Assembly (NCBI GenBank): GCA_021775735.1 | Contig: JAJFHG010000021.1 | Coordinates: 36,149 to 100,148, forward strand | Direction: 5' to 3' | From: Hyphomicrobiaceae bacterium | GTDB lineage: Bacteria > Pseudomonadota > Alphaproteobacteria > Rhizobiales > Hyphomicrobiaceae | DNA length: 64,000 nucleotides | Shown: positions 1-8,622 of the stretch, piece after piece | Layout: each line of letters starts with the position of its first letter | Numbering within the stretch: the first letter of the stretch is position 1 | The notes under the pieces: generated by a model | Seen by the model: the letters and a program-made list of their open reading frames with translations, nothing else | Databases searched by the model: none | What the model was told of the DNA's origin: nothing | Translations under genes and position numbers: made by a program

Positions 1-1747
1 AACGGTGGTTGTGCGCCCAGCTGGACGTGTCCGCCACGTATCACCTGCACAATACCGCAACGTGACGGAGCGCGTGGTGCTTCGCCCGGCGTCGTCTCGC
101 AAGGTGCATACGCCACCTGTTTACGGCTTTACGTCACGCCAAGTTGTGGTTCGTCCTGCTTCAAGCCACACGGTGCGCACACCGGCAGTTGTAAAAACAG
201 TACGCGAACGCGTCGTGACCCGCCCCGCAAGCACACAGACGGTCACAACGCCAGCGGTTTATGGTTCCCGTGTGAGGCGGCAATTGGTTCGTCCAGAAAG
301 TGTGTCTTACACCACGACACCGGCAACGTATCGCACAGTTCACAAGACTATTGTTGTTAGCCCGGCGCGTCGGGTTCGTCATGTAACGCCAGCTCAATAC
401 AGCAACGTCACGGAACGTGTTGTTGTTCGCCCGGCATCGTCGCGCAAGGTTTACAACCCACCAGTTTATGGCTCTACGTCGCGCCAAGTCGTTGTTCGTC
501 CAGCCTCAAGTCACACTGCGCGTACACCGGCGGTTTTGAAAACCGTTCGCGAGCGTGTTGTCACCCGCCCAGGAAGCTGGCGTACGGTTTCAACACCAGC
601 AGTCTATGGCACGCGCACGCATCGCCAGCTGGTCCGATCACAAAGCGCCTCGTACACAACGATACCAGCCCAATACCGTACGGTTCACAAAACCATTGTG
701 GTCAGTCGCGGCAGCACAACTTGGACGATGCGTCGTGACCGTCACGGACACCTCGTCAAATGCCTGGTACGCGTTCCCGGTGAAACGCGCCGTGTGACAC
801 AACGGGTCCTGGTTCATCCCGCGCGCCGCGTGCGTCATGCAGTACCCGCGCAATACCGCAATGTGACGGAGCGGGTGGTGGTTCGCCCGGCATCGTCTCG
901 CAAGGTACATACGCCACCTGTTTACGGTTTTACGTCACGCCAGGTTGTTGTTCGCCCCGCCGCAAGCCACACGGTGCGTACGCCCGCAGTCGTAAAAACA
1001 GTACGCGAGCGTGTTGTGACCCGTCCGGGAAGCTGGACGACGGTCGGTACACCGGCGGTATTGGACACGCGTACGGTCCGTAAACTGGTGCAACCAGCGC
1101 AGGTCTCCTACACCACAACACTTGCTGTAACGCGCACGGTGGCCGAACGTGTGCTGGTCAACCCTGCACGGCGGCTACGCCATGTTACACCTGCGCAGTA
1201 CCGCAATGTTACCGAGCGTGTTGTGCTTCGCCCAGCAAGCTCGCGTCGCGTCGTGACACCAGCCGTTTATGGATGGACGTCGCGTCAAGTTGTGGTGCGT
1301 CCGGCCTCAAGTCATGTGGTACGTACGCCGGCGGTGGTAAAAACAGTACGCGAACGTGTTGTGACCAGCCCAGGTAGCTGGCGCACAGTTGCGACACCAG
1401 CGGTTTATGGCACGCGTACGCGCCGCCAGTTGGTGCGTCCAGCAAGCGTATCTTACACGACGACACCTGCTGTAACCCGTACCGTGACCGAACGTGTGCT
1501 GGTCAGCCCAGGCCAGCGTATTCGCCACGTGCAGCCTGCGGTCTATCGCAATGTCAATCAACGTGTCGTTGTGCGTCCTGCTTCATCGCGCAAGGTTTAC
1601 ACAGCGCCTGTATATAGCTGGTCAACCCGCCAGGTCGTGGTACGCCCTGCCTCTCGCCGTGTGGTGCACACGCCAGCCGTTTATACGACCCGCCATCACA
1701 AGGTACGGGTTCACGGAGGTGGTACGCATTGGGTACGTCACCACTAA
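1..1747 (+). CDS. Repetitive VRPAS-motif protein, 5' end outside the window
   Basis: The reading frame is open at the window edge (Thr codon at 2-4, then V-V-V-R-P), so the N-terminus and any signal peptide lie upstream. The visible 580 residues are almost entirely tandem 23-residue units of the form VVVRPASxxxVxTPAVYxxxxRQ, with one 37-residue non-canonical insert (about residues 176-212) and a short His/Gly/Arg-rich tail. It is strongly basic, rich in Val, Arg, Thr, Pro and Ser, and predicted to be extended beta structure. Similar 'PAxYxxVxxxVVVxPAS' repeats occur in alphaproteobacterial envelope proteins, some with peptidoglycan-binding domains; that link is from memory and no such domain is visible here. 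Function unknown; a cell-envelope or surface role is inference. An intrinsic terminator follows about 55 bases after the stop. Confidence 0.85.
   Translation, partial: TVVVRPAGRVRHVSPAQYRNVTERVVLRPASSRKVHTPPVYGFTSRQVVVRPASSHTVRTPAVVKTVRERVVTRPASTQTVTTPAVYGSRVRRQLVRPESVSYTTTPATYRTVHKTIVVSPARRVRHVTPAQYSNVTERVVVRPASSRKVYNPPVYGSTSRQVVVRPASSHTARTPAVLKTVRERVVTRPGSWRTVSTPAVYGTRTHRQLVRSQSASYTTIPAQYRTVHKTIVVSRGSTTWTMRRDRHGHLVKCLVRVPGETRRVTQRVLVHPARRVRHAVPAQYRNVTERVVVRPASSRKVHTPPVYGFTSRQVVVRPAASHTVRTPAVVKTVRERVVTRPGSWTTVGTPAVLDTRTVRKLVQPAQVSYTTTLAVTRTVAERVLVNPARRLRHVTPAQYRNVTERVVLRPASSRRVVTPAVYGWTSRQVVVRPASSHVVRTPAVVKTVRERVVTSPGSWRTVATPAVYGTRTRRQLVRPASVSYTTTPAVTRTVTERVLVSPGQRIRHVQPAVYRNVNQRVVVRPASSRKVYTAPVYSWSTRQVVVRPASRRVVHTPAVYTTRHHKVRVHGGGTHWVRHH
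74..1702 (+). repeat. Tandem 69-bp repeats in an ordered 345-bp five-unit super-repeat
   Basis: In translation the array resolves into five unit types always in the same order: A (RPASSRKV..PPVYG), B (RPASSHTVRTPAVVKTV), C (RPGSWRTV.TPAVYGTR), D (QLVRP..VSYTTTPA), E (PARRVRHVTPAQYRNVTER). Each unit is 23 codons (69 bp), so one super-repeat is 345 bp. Copies start at about 74, 419 (lengthened to 456 bp by a 37-codon insert between D and E), 875 and 1220; a partial A-B copy runs 1565-1702. A lone E unit at 5-73 shows that the array continues upstream. The unit arithmetic accounts for all 580 codons exactly. Confidence 0.92.
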
Positions 1748-1802
1748 GCTAAGGCTTGATATTATGGAAACCGGCTGATTTAAATCAGCTTTCTCAAAAA
1801 AA

Positions 1803-1833
1803 GGCACCGTTTTTCGAAGCGGTGCCTTTTTTT
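1803..1833 (+). terminator. Intrinsic terminator after the repeat gene
   Basis: Perfect 7-bp stem GGCACCG/CGGTGCC (1803-1809 and 1820-1826) with a 10-base loop, followed by seven T (1827-1833). An A-tract precedes the stem, so it could also act on the minus strand. Confidence 0.85.
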
Positions 1834-2050
1834 GGGTCCGGAGATTGATGAATTTCAGACGACCAAGACAGTTTTCTATGTTTTGAGTATTGCTCGCGGC
1901 ATATCCGTCTGAACCAATCTTAGTGATTGATTTTACTACAGCCTTCCGTGAGGCTGCCACAATCGCCGTTCACAGCTAGCTATGGATGAGACGTGTTGGC
2001 GTACTGCGATCAGAACTGTGGCACGCTTTGGGGAAGGGGATGCGGTCTAA
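1834..2050. other. Intergenic stretch without a recognised gene
   Basis: Between the repeat gene (stop 1747) and the ParA-like gene (start 2051) are 303 bases. Apart from the terminator I see no gene, RNA or clear promoter motif. The 3' end carries the purine-rich ribosome-binding site AAGGGG at about 2035-2040. Confidence 0.5.
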
Positions 2051-2938
2051 ATGTGCAAGACAATTGCGGTAATGAATGCCAAGGGTGGCGTTGGAAAATC
2101 GACCATGGTGATGGCGATTGCTGAGACGCTATCCGCTTATCATGGCAAAAAGATTCTGGTTATCGACAGCGACGCTCAAGCTAGTGTTTCAAGTATGTTT
2201 ATGGCCATCCGTGCTCTGCACCAGCGGCAGGCAAGCCAAGCGACACTGGTGGACTATCTGATCGCACGCACACTTGGCAAAGAACAGATTGATTGGCGCG
2301 GGTTTGTCGTCCACGATGTGTCTGACGTTGATGATGCCCGTTCTGTTTCTGTTATCCCTAGCGATATGCAGCTTTCACTATTTGAGCGGGAGATTTCCAA
2401 GGAATCCCTGCATACAAAATTGCGTATGTGTGTCTCTCAACTCACCCATGAAGTTGCGCAAAACTATGATTGTGTTTTGATTGATTGTTCGCCGGGCTTG
2501 TCGGTTTTAACCGAATGCTGGTTGCGCGAAACTGACTATCACATTTCGCCAACCAAAGCGGATTACGTTTCAATTTGTGGTCTGGAGGTTTTTCGTCGTT
2601 TTCAAGCCCTCAACCCAGAGATGGGTTTTGCAGAAAACCTTGGTGTTCTGGTCAATATGCGGGATGCAAATTCACGCTCTGAAGCGGACTATGAAATCTG
2701 GTTGAAATCAAATCGCGAACACCGCTGCTTTAACCAAGCAATACCGCGTGTTGCGGCTCTGCAAGACGCGGCCCGGTTTACCACTGAACACAGGTCCTAC
2801 TTTGCAAAATATCCTGGTGCTGTGGGTGCGGCATTGCGGTCGGTGTGTGAAGAGTTGTTGGGGCGGCTTGATCACGGCCTGCCTTTTGTCGGCCAACACG
2901 TGACATCAGAAGCTGCACCTAATTTTAGTGCTGCCTAG
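2051..2938 (+). CDS. ParA/Soj-family P-loop ATPase, not next to parB
   Basis: A 295-residue ParA/MinD-superfamily ATPase. The N-terminus carries the deviant Walker A motif KGGVGKST (residues 11-18) with the signature first Lys; the A' region ILVIDSDAQAS is at about 35-45, and the Walker B segment CVLIDCSPG is at about 141-149. ParA proteins dimerise on ATP and bind DNA or membranes to position plasmids, chromosomes or protein complexes. No ParB, parS-like array or replication gene is adjacent, and the flanks are a repeat-protein gene and tRNA-Gly. It is therefore an orphan ParA whose cargo cannot be read from the window. The ATG at 2051 has AAGGGG about 10 bases upstream. Family assignment is firm; the role in segregation, cargo positioning or surface-protein localisation is open. 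Confidence 0.88.
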   Translation: MCKTIAVMNAKGGVGKSTMVMAIAETLSAYHGKKILVIDSDAQASVSSMFMAIRALHQRQASQATLVDYLIARTLGKEQIDWRGFVVHDVSDVDDARSVSVIPSDMQLSLFEREISKESLHTKLRMCVSQLTHEVAQNYDCVLIDCSPGLSVLTECWLRETDYHISPTKADYVSICGLEVFRRFQALNPEMGFAENLGVLVNMRDANSRSEADYEIWLKSNREHRCFNQAIPRVAALQDAARFTTEHRSYFAKYPGAVGAALRSVCEELLGRLDHGLPFVGQHVTSEAAPNFSAA

Positions 2939-3042
2939 GCGTCACGTTGTTGAAACGCCCAGCTGGATGCTAAGCCGACGCCTGTGGCTGCCCGTGAGGG
3001 CTTATCTGGCCGATAACGTCTTTTTGATGAGTGTTGAAAAAT

Positions 3043-3117
3043 TGGAGCGGGCGATGAGATTCGAACTCACGACCCTCACGTTGGCAACGTGATGCTCTAC
3101 CCCTGAGCTACGCCCGC
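3043..3117 (-). tRNA. tRNA-Gly (anticodon GCC), CCA encoded
   Basis: The minus strand reads GCGGGCG (acceptor 5' arm), a D-arm with AGCTCAGGGGTAGAGC, an anticodon stem-loop CACGTTGCCAACGTG with anticodon GCC, the T-arm GTTCGAATC, then CGCCCGC, discriminator T and a genomically encoded CCA. Acceptor pairing is perfect over seven base pairs. It reads and decodes GGC/GGT glycine codons. It stands alone between the ParA-like gene and the ProXp gene, on the opposite strand to both. Confidence 0.97.
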
Positions 3118-3305
3118 GTCCTTTGGGTATTGATGTCGTCACTGGCCGCGACGAGGCTCGTCTTATGGCCTAACGCCTGCCCCTTGGCAACCGCCTTGGA
3201 GCCAAAAAACGCCCCGAGACATCTTGTCTGCCGTAGGCTGCGACCTTAGGTACGTCATAGGCAACCCGATTGCCCTAAGCTTTACCCTTTTGGACCCAGA
3301 TAATA

Positions 3306-3815
3306 ATGCCGCCACGTCAACGTGAGGACCTGTTTCGCACCCTTGAAGGTTTGGGTATACGAACAAAAACTGTAGACCACCCACCGGTGTTTACGGTTTC
3401 TGAGAGTTCAAATGTTGATCGTGCGCTGCCAGGTGGTCACACTAAGAATTTGTTTCTAAAGGATGCTAAAGGGGTTCTCTATTTGGTAATTGCACATGTT
3501 GAGACCGAAGTTGATCTCAAAGGTTTATCACGACGGATTGGCGCAGCACGGTTCAGCTTTGGCAAGCCGGAGTTGCTACTTGAGGCACTCGGCGTCACGC
3601 CAGGGTCGGTTACGGCATTTGCTGTGCTGAACGACATAGATTATCAGGTCCAGGTTATCGTTGATCAGGACCTCATGCGATTTGACAGTGTAAATTGTCA
3701 TCCGTTGGAGAATAATGCGACAACAAATATTGCGCGTGCTGACCTTTTGGGCTTCATTCGCGCTACCGGCCATGAGCCAACTATTGTTGACCTTAAAAAG
3801 ACAGATGCGAGTTAG
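3306..3815 (+). CDS. ProXp-ala/YbaK-type aminoacyl-tRNA editing protein
   Basis: A 169-residue single-domain protein of the YbaK/ProX (INS-like) superfamily, which hydrolyses mischarged aminoacyl-tRNA in trans. Diagnostic stretches are HPPVFTVSES (about 25-34), PGGHTKNLFLKD (about 42-53) with the catalytic-site Lys, the core RIGAARFSFGKPELL, VTPGSVTAFAVLND, and the C-terminal VNCHPLENNATTNIA. The GGHTKNLFLKD and HPL.N.AT segments fit the ProXp-ala (PrdX) subgroup, which clears Ala-tRNA(Pro), better than YbaK, which clears Cys-tRNA(Pro). It acts in the cytosol as translation quality control. It stands alone about 100 bases before the thioredoxin-TPR gene. Confidence 0.88.
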   Translation: MPPRQREDLFRTLEGLGIRTKTVDHPPVFTVSESSNVDRALPGGHTKNLFLKDAKGVLYLVIAHVETEVDLKGLSRRIGAARFSFGKPELLLEALGVTPGSVTAFAVLNDIDYQVQVIVDQDLMRFDSVNCHPLENNATTNIARADLLGFIRATGHEPTIVDLKKTDAS

Positions 3816-3912
3816 GGAATTAAATGGTTTGGTCGATTCGAGTTAATGTTATCTACGCTAGACCGTCGGTGTAATCTTTAGGCGTTGCACGATGCAACCT
3901 GTGTGAGGTGAA

Positions 3913-4815
3913 ATGTTAGATGCTGGAATGAGTGGCGCTGCTGTTGGCGACCTCATCAAAGAGTCTTCAACGGCTGAATTTATGGCGGATGTCGTCGAGG
4001 CGTCCAAAGAGCAAACGGTGCTTGTTGATTTTTGGGCACCTTGGTGTCAGCCTTGCAAACAACTCACGCCTACCCTCGAAAAAATCGTGAACAGCTATGG
4101 CGGTAAACTGCGTTTGGTCAAAATTAATGTCGACGAGAATCAGGCGATTGCCAGCCAGTTGCGCGTTCAATCATTACCCATGGTCTTGGCGTTTCAGGAT
4201 GGCAAGCCGATAGACGGGTTTGTGGGTGTGCAACCTGAAAGCACCTTAAAAGAATTTGCCGAGCGTGTTGTTGGGCTGGACGAGCAAGAACAGATAGCGG
4301 CGGTTGTGCAGTCCGCCGAAGAGGCTTTTGCCGAAGGCGATCTACAGGGTGCTGCTGAGGCGTTTGCAGCTGTTTTAGAAACAGATCAAAAAAATAGCGA
4401 CGCATTGGCGGGGCTTGCGTCGTGCTATCTCAAAAGCGGTGATCCAATCCGCGCTCAGCAAACTATTGAATTGGTGCCACCGAGCGAACGCGCATCAGCA
4501 AAAGTAGAAAGTGTCAAAGCCGCTCTTGAGCTTGCAAAGGTAGCCGAGACGGCGGACCCGGCAGATGAGTTGGCGAGAAAGGTTTATGATAATCCTGAAA
4601 ACCTTCAAGCGCGTATTGATCTTGCCCTTTCGCTTGCAGCAAATGGCGACCAGGCAGGAGCAGTTGATCATCTGTTAGAAGTTATTAAACGCGATCGTGA
4701 ATGGGGCGACCAGGCAGGGCGCAAACAGCTGCTAAAATTGTTCGATGCCTGGGGTCCAAAGGACCAAGTAACAAACGATGGTCGTCGTCGTTTGTCGTCA
4801 CTTCTCTTCTCTTAG
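3913..4815 (+). CDS. Thioredoxin-TPR protein (CnoX/YbbN type)
   Basis: 300 residues. A thioredoxin fold occupies about residues 13-120 with active site WCQPCK (Cys45, Cys48), cis-Pro region SLPMVLAF and typical strands VLVDFWAPW. Residues about 125-300 form helical TPR-like repeats (EEAFAEGDLQGAAEAFAAVL and similar). This architecture is that of CnoX (YbbN), a chaperedoxin that holds unfolding or oxidised clients and hands them to GroEL/DnaK. Unlike E. coli YbbN, which has a redox-inactive motif, this one keeps both cysteines and may be redox-active. The gene lies 42 bases upstream of the LON-domain gene and probably shares its transcript, with the Trm112-like gene third. No signal peptide, so cytosolic. 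Confidence 0.88.
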   Translation: MLDAGMSGAAVGDLIKESSTAEFMADVVEASKEQTVLVDFWAPWCQPCKQLTPTLEKIVNSYGGKLRLVKINVDENQAIASQLRVQSLPMVLAFQDGKPIDGFVGVQPESTLKEFAERVVGLDEQEQIAAVVQSAEEAFAEGDLQGAAEAFAAVLETDQKNSDALAGLASCYLKSGDPIRAQQTIELVPPSERASAKVESVKAALELAKVAETADPADELARKVYDNPENLQARIDLALSLAANGDQAGAVDHLLEVIKRDREWGDQAGRKQLLKLFDAWGPKDQVTNDGRRRLSSLLFS

Positions 4816-4857
4816 AAGAGTTACAAGCCCTTTTTCAAATGGGTGCAAAGGTCAGAC

Positions 4858-5541
4858 ATGCCGGAACGCTACCGACAGCCAAGTGATTTGCCAGCACGTA
4901 TACCGGTATTTCCGTTACGTGGTGCGATCTTGCTGCCGCGGGCAAACCTACCTCTCAACGTCTTTGAGCCGCGCTATTTGCAGATGATTGATGACGTGAT
5001 GTCAGGTGATCGCGTTGTTGGTATTATTCAGCCTAAGTTTGCAGAAGAAGAAGGTGAGCTACACGAAAGTCCGATGGGCAAGGCGTTTCCCCTGCAGCGC
5101 GTCGGCTGTATTGGCCGCGTGACGACCTATCAGGAATTAGAAGATGAGCGAGTCATGATAACGCTTACGGGCGTTTCCCGCTTTGAGGTATTGGGCGAGC
5201 CAACGACTGATGCGCCCTACCGCTTTGTCTCAACGAACTATCATCCGTATGTGGCGGATCTCACCATCGGTCTTGGAGAAGCCGAGGTTGATCGCGACAA
5301 ATTGCTGGCTGTGCTCAAAGCCTATCTTGAGGCCAACAAGCTGTCAGCAGATTGGGACGGCATTCAACGTGCGTCAAGCGAACAACTGATCAACGCGTTG
5401 TCAGTCATGTCTCCATTTGGGGCGGAAGAAAAACAAGCGTTGCTTGAAGCGACGACACTGAGCGACCGAGCCGATGTTTTGGTGGCGCTCGCAGAGATGG
5501 AATTGGCAGCTGGCGTTGGTGGTGCAGGGACATTGCAGTGA
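4858..5541 (+). CDS. LON substrate-binding domain protein without protease
   Basis: 227 residues matching only the N-terminal LON substrate-binding (PUA-like) domain: IPVFPLRGAILLPRANLPLNVFEPRYL near the start, then GRVTTYQELEDERVMITLTGVSRFEV. There is no AAA+ module and no Ser-Lys protease domain, and no remnant of one follows, so it is a stand-alone LON-N protein and not a truncated Lon. Such proteins are common in alphaproteobacteria next to a thioredoxin gene; their biochemical role is not settled. I chose ATG 4858 over an in-frame GTG at 4843 because AAAGG lies six bases upstream of it and the conserved domain begins shortly after. Confidence 0.85.
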   Translation: MPERYRQPSDLPARIPVFPLRGAILLPRANLPLNVFEPRYLQMIDDVMSGDRVVGIIQPKFAEEEGELHESPMGKAFPLQRVGCIGRVTTYQELEDERVMITLTGVSRFEVLGEPTTDAPYRFVSTNYHPYVADLTIGLGEAEVDRDKLLAVLKAYLEANKLSADWDGIQRASSEQLINALSVMSPFGAEEKQALLEATTLSDRADVLVALAEMELAAGVGGAGTLQ

Positions 5542-5600
5542 GCGCCGCTAAACTCCAATTGGTTTGCCCACCTGTATGAGAGCCAGTATGAGAGGATGTG

Positions 5601-5879
5601 ATGACGGGTAAAGACGAGGCCAGAAAAGGACACTCTAAACCTGGCGCGGACGCGAAGGGTGAAGAAAACTCTCGCAATATAGATCCACGATTGCTTGAGA
5701 TCTTGGTGTGCCCAATGACCAAAGGCCCGCTTGAGTATACGGCGGATAATCAGGAACTGATCAGCCATCGTGCCGATCTCGCATTCCCCATCCGTAATGG
5801 TGTACCGTTGTTGACTCCTGAAGCCGCCCGGCAATTAACTGAGGCTGAGCGTGCTCGTTACAAGGCGACCAAGCGTTAG
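5601..5879 (+). CDS. Trm112/UPF0434-family small protein
   Basis: 92 residues. The C-terminal two thirds match the Trm112-like (YcaR/UPF0434) family: [19 protein letters not shown], then [18 protein letters not shown]. Only one Cys (in VCPMTKG) of the zinc-ribbon cysteines is present, as in many alphaproteobacterial members where the second CxxC is lost. Trm112 proteins act as activating platforms for methyltransferases; a partner is not identifiable here. The N-terminal 28 residues are low-complexity and charged. ATG 5601 is preferred, with GAGAGGA just upstream; an adjacent GTG at 5598 is possible. It is probably the last gene of the thioredoxin-LON-Trm112 unit. Confidence 0.85.
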   Translation: MTGKDEARKGHSKPGADAKGEENSRNIDPRLLEILVCPMTKGPLEYTADNQELISHRADLAFPIRNGVPLLTPEAARQLTEAERARYKATKR

Positions 5880-6066
5880 ATTTTAGCGTTTGCTGACAAT
5901 GTTAGATTAACTAACAGTGAGTGATTGCCGGTTTTCTATTTTTGTTGAACGCCTAAACCCGTCTTGTGTCCCTCAACGGGGCAACGGTTAACCACTTCAG
6001 TTCAGACATTTTAAAAGGCGTTGTGATGATCTTCCCCTGATACCAGAGGGCGTTTTAAGGGTGATC

Positions 6067-8484
6067 ATGAAGACGGCGAATAGCAATTTACCGACCGACA
6101 GGTTTGGTGAAGACGCGAGCTTGAAAGCTGGTGCGATGACGACTGCCTCCACAGTTCATACCGATGCAGCCATTGAGAACACTGAAGAGAATAAACCCCG
6201 CATTGTTACTCGAATCCTGAACAATAAAACGACGATCATTGGTTCAACGGCGGTCGCGATCATGGCGCTGGTAACCGTGTTCTATCTGCTACCGGCGCCA
6301 GACGTGGGAGGACGAGTCCTATGTTTTTTAGGAATTGCGTTGAGCTATTGGGTTGGCCAGGAGTGGTATAAAAATAGTGCAGCGCCTCAAGTCGATGCAC
6401 TATCGCGAACGGATCCATCTGTGCTTCAAGCTATTGACCACAAGATGGAGCAACTGGAAGATGCCAAATGGCAACTGAGTGATAGTGCGGCACACTACCG
6501 TGATCTTCTCGATCAACATCACGACATGATCGTGCGTCGTAATAGTGCTGGAAACCTGACATTTGCCAACCGAGCATTTTGCCGAAAATTCAATATTGAT
6601 CTTGAGGCCGCACTTGGCCACCCACTTCAGAAAGATGCAATCAAGAGTGTTGAGTTGCCGCTGTCACCAGACCTGGAGGTCGGCAGTGAGGCGTCACAAC
6701 GCCATTACCGTGATTTGATCGAAACCAGAGATGGTCAGCGATGGATCGAGTGGGAAGCACATCATATCGACACTGGCGATGGCTTTGAGGTTCAATATAC
6801 CGGTCGCGATGTTACCGAAGCTGTAAATGCACACCAGGCATTGGAAGATGCGCGTGATCAAGCGCAGATTGCCAATCGCTCCAAGTCGCGTTTTCTGGCA
6901 TCGATGAGCCATGAAATTCGCACACCTATGAACGGTATTTTGGGCATGGCACGTCTGCTCAATGACGAGAAACTGAGCGCGCAGAAAAAAACCTACGTCA
7001 ACGCAATCGACCTGTCTGCGCGCAACTTGTTGGCGATCATTGATGAAATTCTCGACTTTTCAAAAATTGAAGCGGGAAAGATCACCCTTTCGGAGCACTA
7101 TTTCTCGATTGAAGACATAGTACTATCGGTTGTTGAATTGTTAGCACCCAGTGCGCAGGAAAAAGGCCTTGAGATTGCCTGGACCGTCGATCAAGCGGCG
7201 AGTGGTGAGTTTGTCGGCGATGCTGCGCGCGTTCGTCAAATTTTGCTGAACCTGGTGTCCAATGCCGTGAAGTTTACGGACCGTGGGGGCATTCGCGTTT
7301 CGGTCACAGGTAAAGACATTAGAGATGATCGTAAGTGTCCGCTGACCGGCATACAGATCCGCGTTAGTGATACCGGCATTGGTTTGTCCAAAGACGACCA
7401 GCGCGCCTTGTTTGCAGAGTTCGCCCAAACTGACCAGGCGGTGAAGCGTCAATCGGGTGGTACCGGGCTCGGTCTTGCCATTTCTAAACGACTTGCAGAA
7501 GCCATGGGCGGGGGGCTTCGCGTTGAAAGTAACGTAAGTACCGGCTCAACGTTTATAGCCAGTCTTGAACTGCAACCCATCTTTGGGGTTTCGGTAGGGC
7601 AAAATTTTGCAGCCTTGCAAGAAAATTTGAATTTGAAAGTCCTGTTAGCGTTTGAGCGCGTCCTAGAACGATCTGCTATGGCGGAAGTCTTAAGCGATGC
7701 TGGAATAGCTGTCGTTGAATGCGATCTGGAAGAAGCCACGTCTCTGGTCAAGCTGGCGGCCCAAAATGGACATCCCTTTAGCCGCATCGTTGTTGATGCA
7801 GGTGCTGATTCTGACATGGCAGCCGCAGTGCTCAATAATGCGGTTGAGGCCGGTTGCGCGCACGGACTGCAGCATGATGACGTACGTGGGCTTGTGTTGG
7901 TCAGTATGTCGTCACGCGAAACATTGCCTAAATTCCAATCCCTGGGTTTCGATAGTTACCTGGTCCGGCCTGTGCGACCTAAAACCATGTTTGAGCAACT
8001 GATTTCAGAGCGGTCACAAGTCGATCATGTTTCTTATTTTGAAACTTCTGATGTGAAGGAACCGCCTCGCCACCTCATACCTGATGACCTGCGCTTTTTA
8101 TTGGTTGAGGACAACGATATCAATGCAATGCTCGTCGAGCATCAATTGAAGCGGCTTGGCTACACGGTTAAACGTGTCGTAAACGGTTTAGAAGCCGTCG
8201 GAACGATGCAGCAGGTTCTGTCTGGCGACTTGGCTCCGTTTGACGTTATCTTGATGGATGTTTTGTTGCCCGAGATGGATGGTCTTGAAGCGACCAAAAA
8301 GATCAAGCACTTGTTTGCATGTGCAGATGTTGCAAATCGCCAGCCGCCCGTGATTGCGCTAACAGCAAATGCATTTAAGGAGGACAAGCAGCGTTGTCTG
8401 GACGCCGGTATGGATAATTATCTGGCCAAGCCCTTTGATCAGGACATGCTGATCTCTGTCTTGGAGCAATGTAATCTTCCATAA
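6067..8484 (+). CDS. Membrane-bound hybrid sensor histidine kinase
   Basis: 805 residues. Two hydrophobic segments (about 56-75 and 83-98) make a membrane anchor with almost no periplasmic loop. A PAS-like domain (about 140-250) follows, then HisKA with the phospho-acceptor His282 in SMSHEIRTPMNG, HATPase with N-box ILLNLVSNAVKF and G-box GGTGLGLAIS. Next comes a degenerate receiver-like region (about 525-650) in which the usual acidic pair is missing and the Lys is replaced by Arg (YLVRP). The C-terminal receiver is intact, with FLLVEDNDIN, phospho-acceptor Asp731 in ILMDVLLPEMDG and Lys788 in YLAKPF. Signal and downstream partner are unknown; no response regulator or Hpt gene is adjacent. 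A GTG two codons upstream (6061) is the alternative start. Confidence 0.9.
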   Translation: MKTANSNLPTDRFGEDASLKAGAMTTASTVHTDAAIENTEENKPRIVTRILNNKTTIIGSTAVAIMALVTVFYLLPAPDVGGRVLCFLGIALSYWVGQEWYKNSAAPQVDALSRTDPSVLQAIDHKMEQLEDAKWQLSDSAAHYRDLLDQHHDMIVRRNSAGNLTFANRAFCRKFNIDLEAALGHPLQKDAIKSVELPLSPDLEVGSEASQRHYRDLIETRDGQRWIEWEAHHIDTGDGFEVQYTGRDVTEAVNAHQALEDARDQAQIANRSKSRFLASMSHEIRTPMNGILGMARLLNDEKLSAQKKTYVNAIDLSARNLLAIIDEILDFSKIEAGKITLSEHYFSIEDIVLSVVELLAPSAQEKGLEIAWTVDQAASGEFVGDAARVRQILLNLVSNAVKFTDRGGIRVSVTGKDIRDDRKCPLTGIQIRVSDTGIGLSKDDQRALFAEFAQTDQAVKRQSGGTGLGLAISKRLAEAMGGGLRVESNVSTGSTFIASLELQPIFGVSVGQNFAALQENLNLKVLLAFERVLERSAMAEVLSDAGIAVVECDLEEATSLVKLAAQNGHPFSRIVVDAGADSDMAAAVLNNAVEAGCAHGLQHDDVRGLVLVSMSSRETLPKFQSLGFDSYLVRPVRPKTMFEQLISERSQVDHVSYFETSDVKEPPRHLIPDDLRFLLVEDNDINAMLVEHQLKRLGYTVKRVVNGLEAVGTMQQVLSGDLAPFDVILMDVLLPEMDGLEATKKIKHLFACADVANRQPPVIALTANAFKEDKQRCLDAGMDNYLAKPFDQDMLISVLEQCNLP

Positions 8485-8622
8485 CGCGGCCTTGGCCTGA
8501 AGTGCGCGCGGGTATGAAGCGTACCGTCATCATCACGCTATAAGATTGTCGTAAATCTGTCTCTGTGTCGTGATCTATGTTTTTTGCTATCTGAGTGATT
8601 CGGCTGTTCTTTAGTCGATCAG

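Noticed and set aside
161..1561. Long minus-strand and alternative-frame reading frames within the repeat gene
   Set aside because: They are by-products of the 69-bp periodicity, with no signal peptide, motif or ribosome-binding site.
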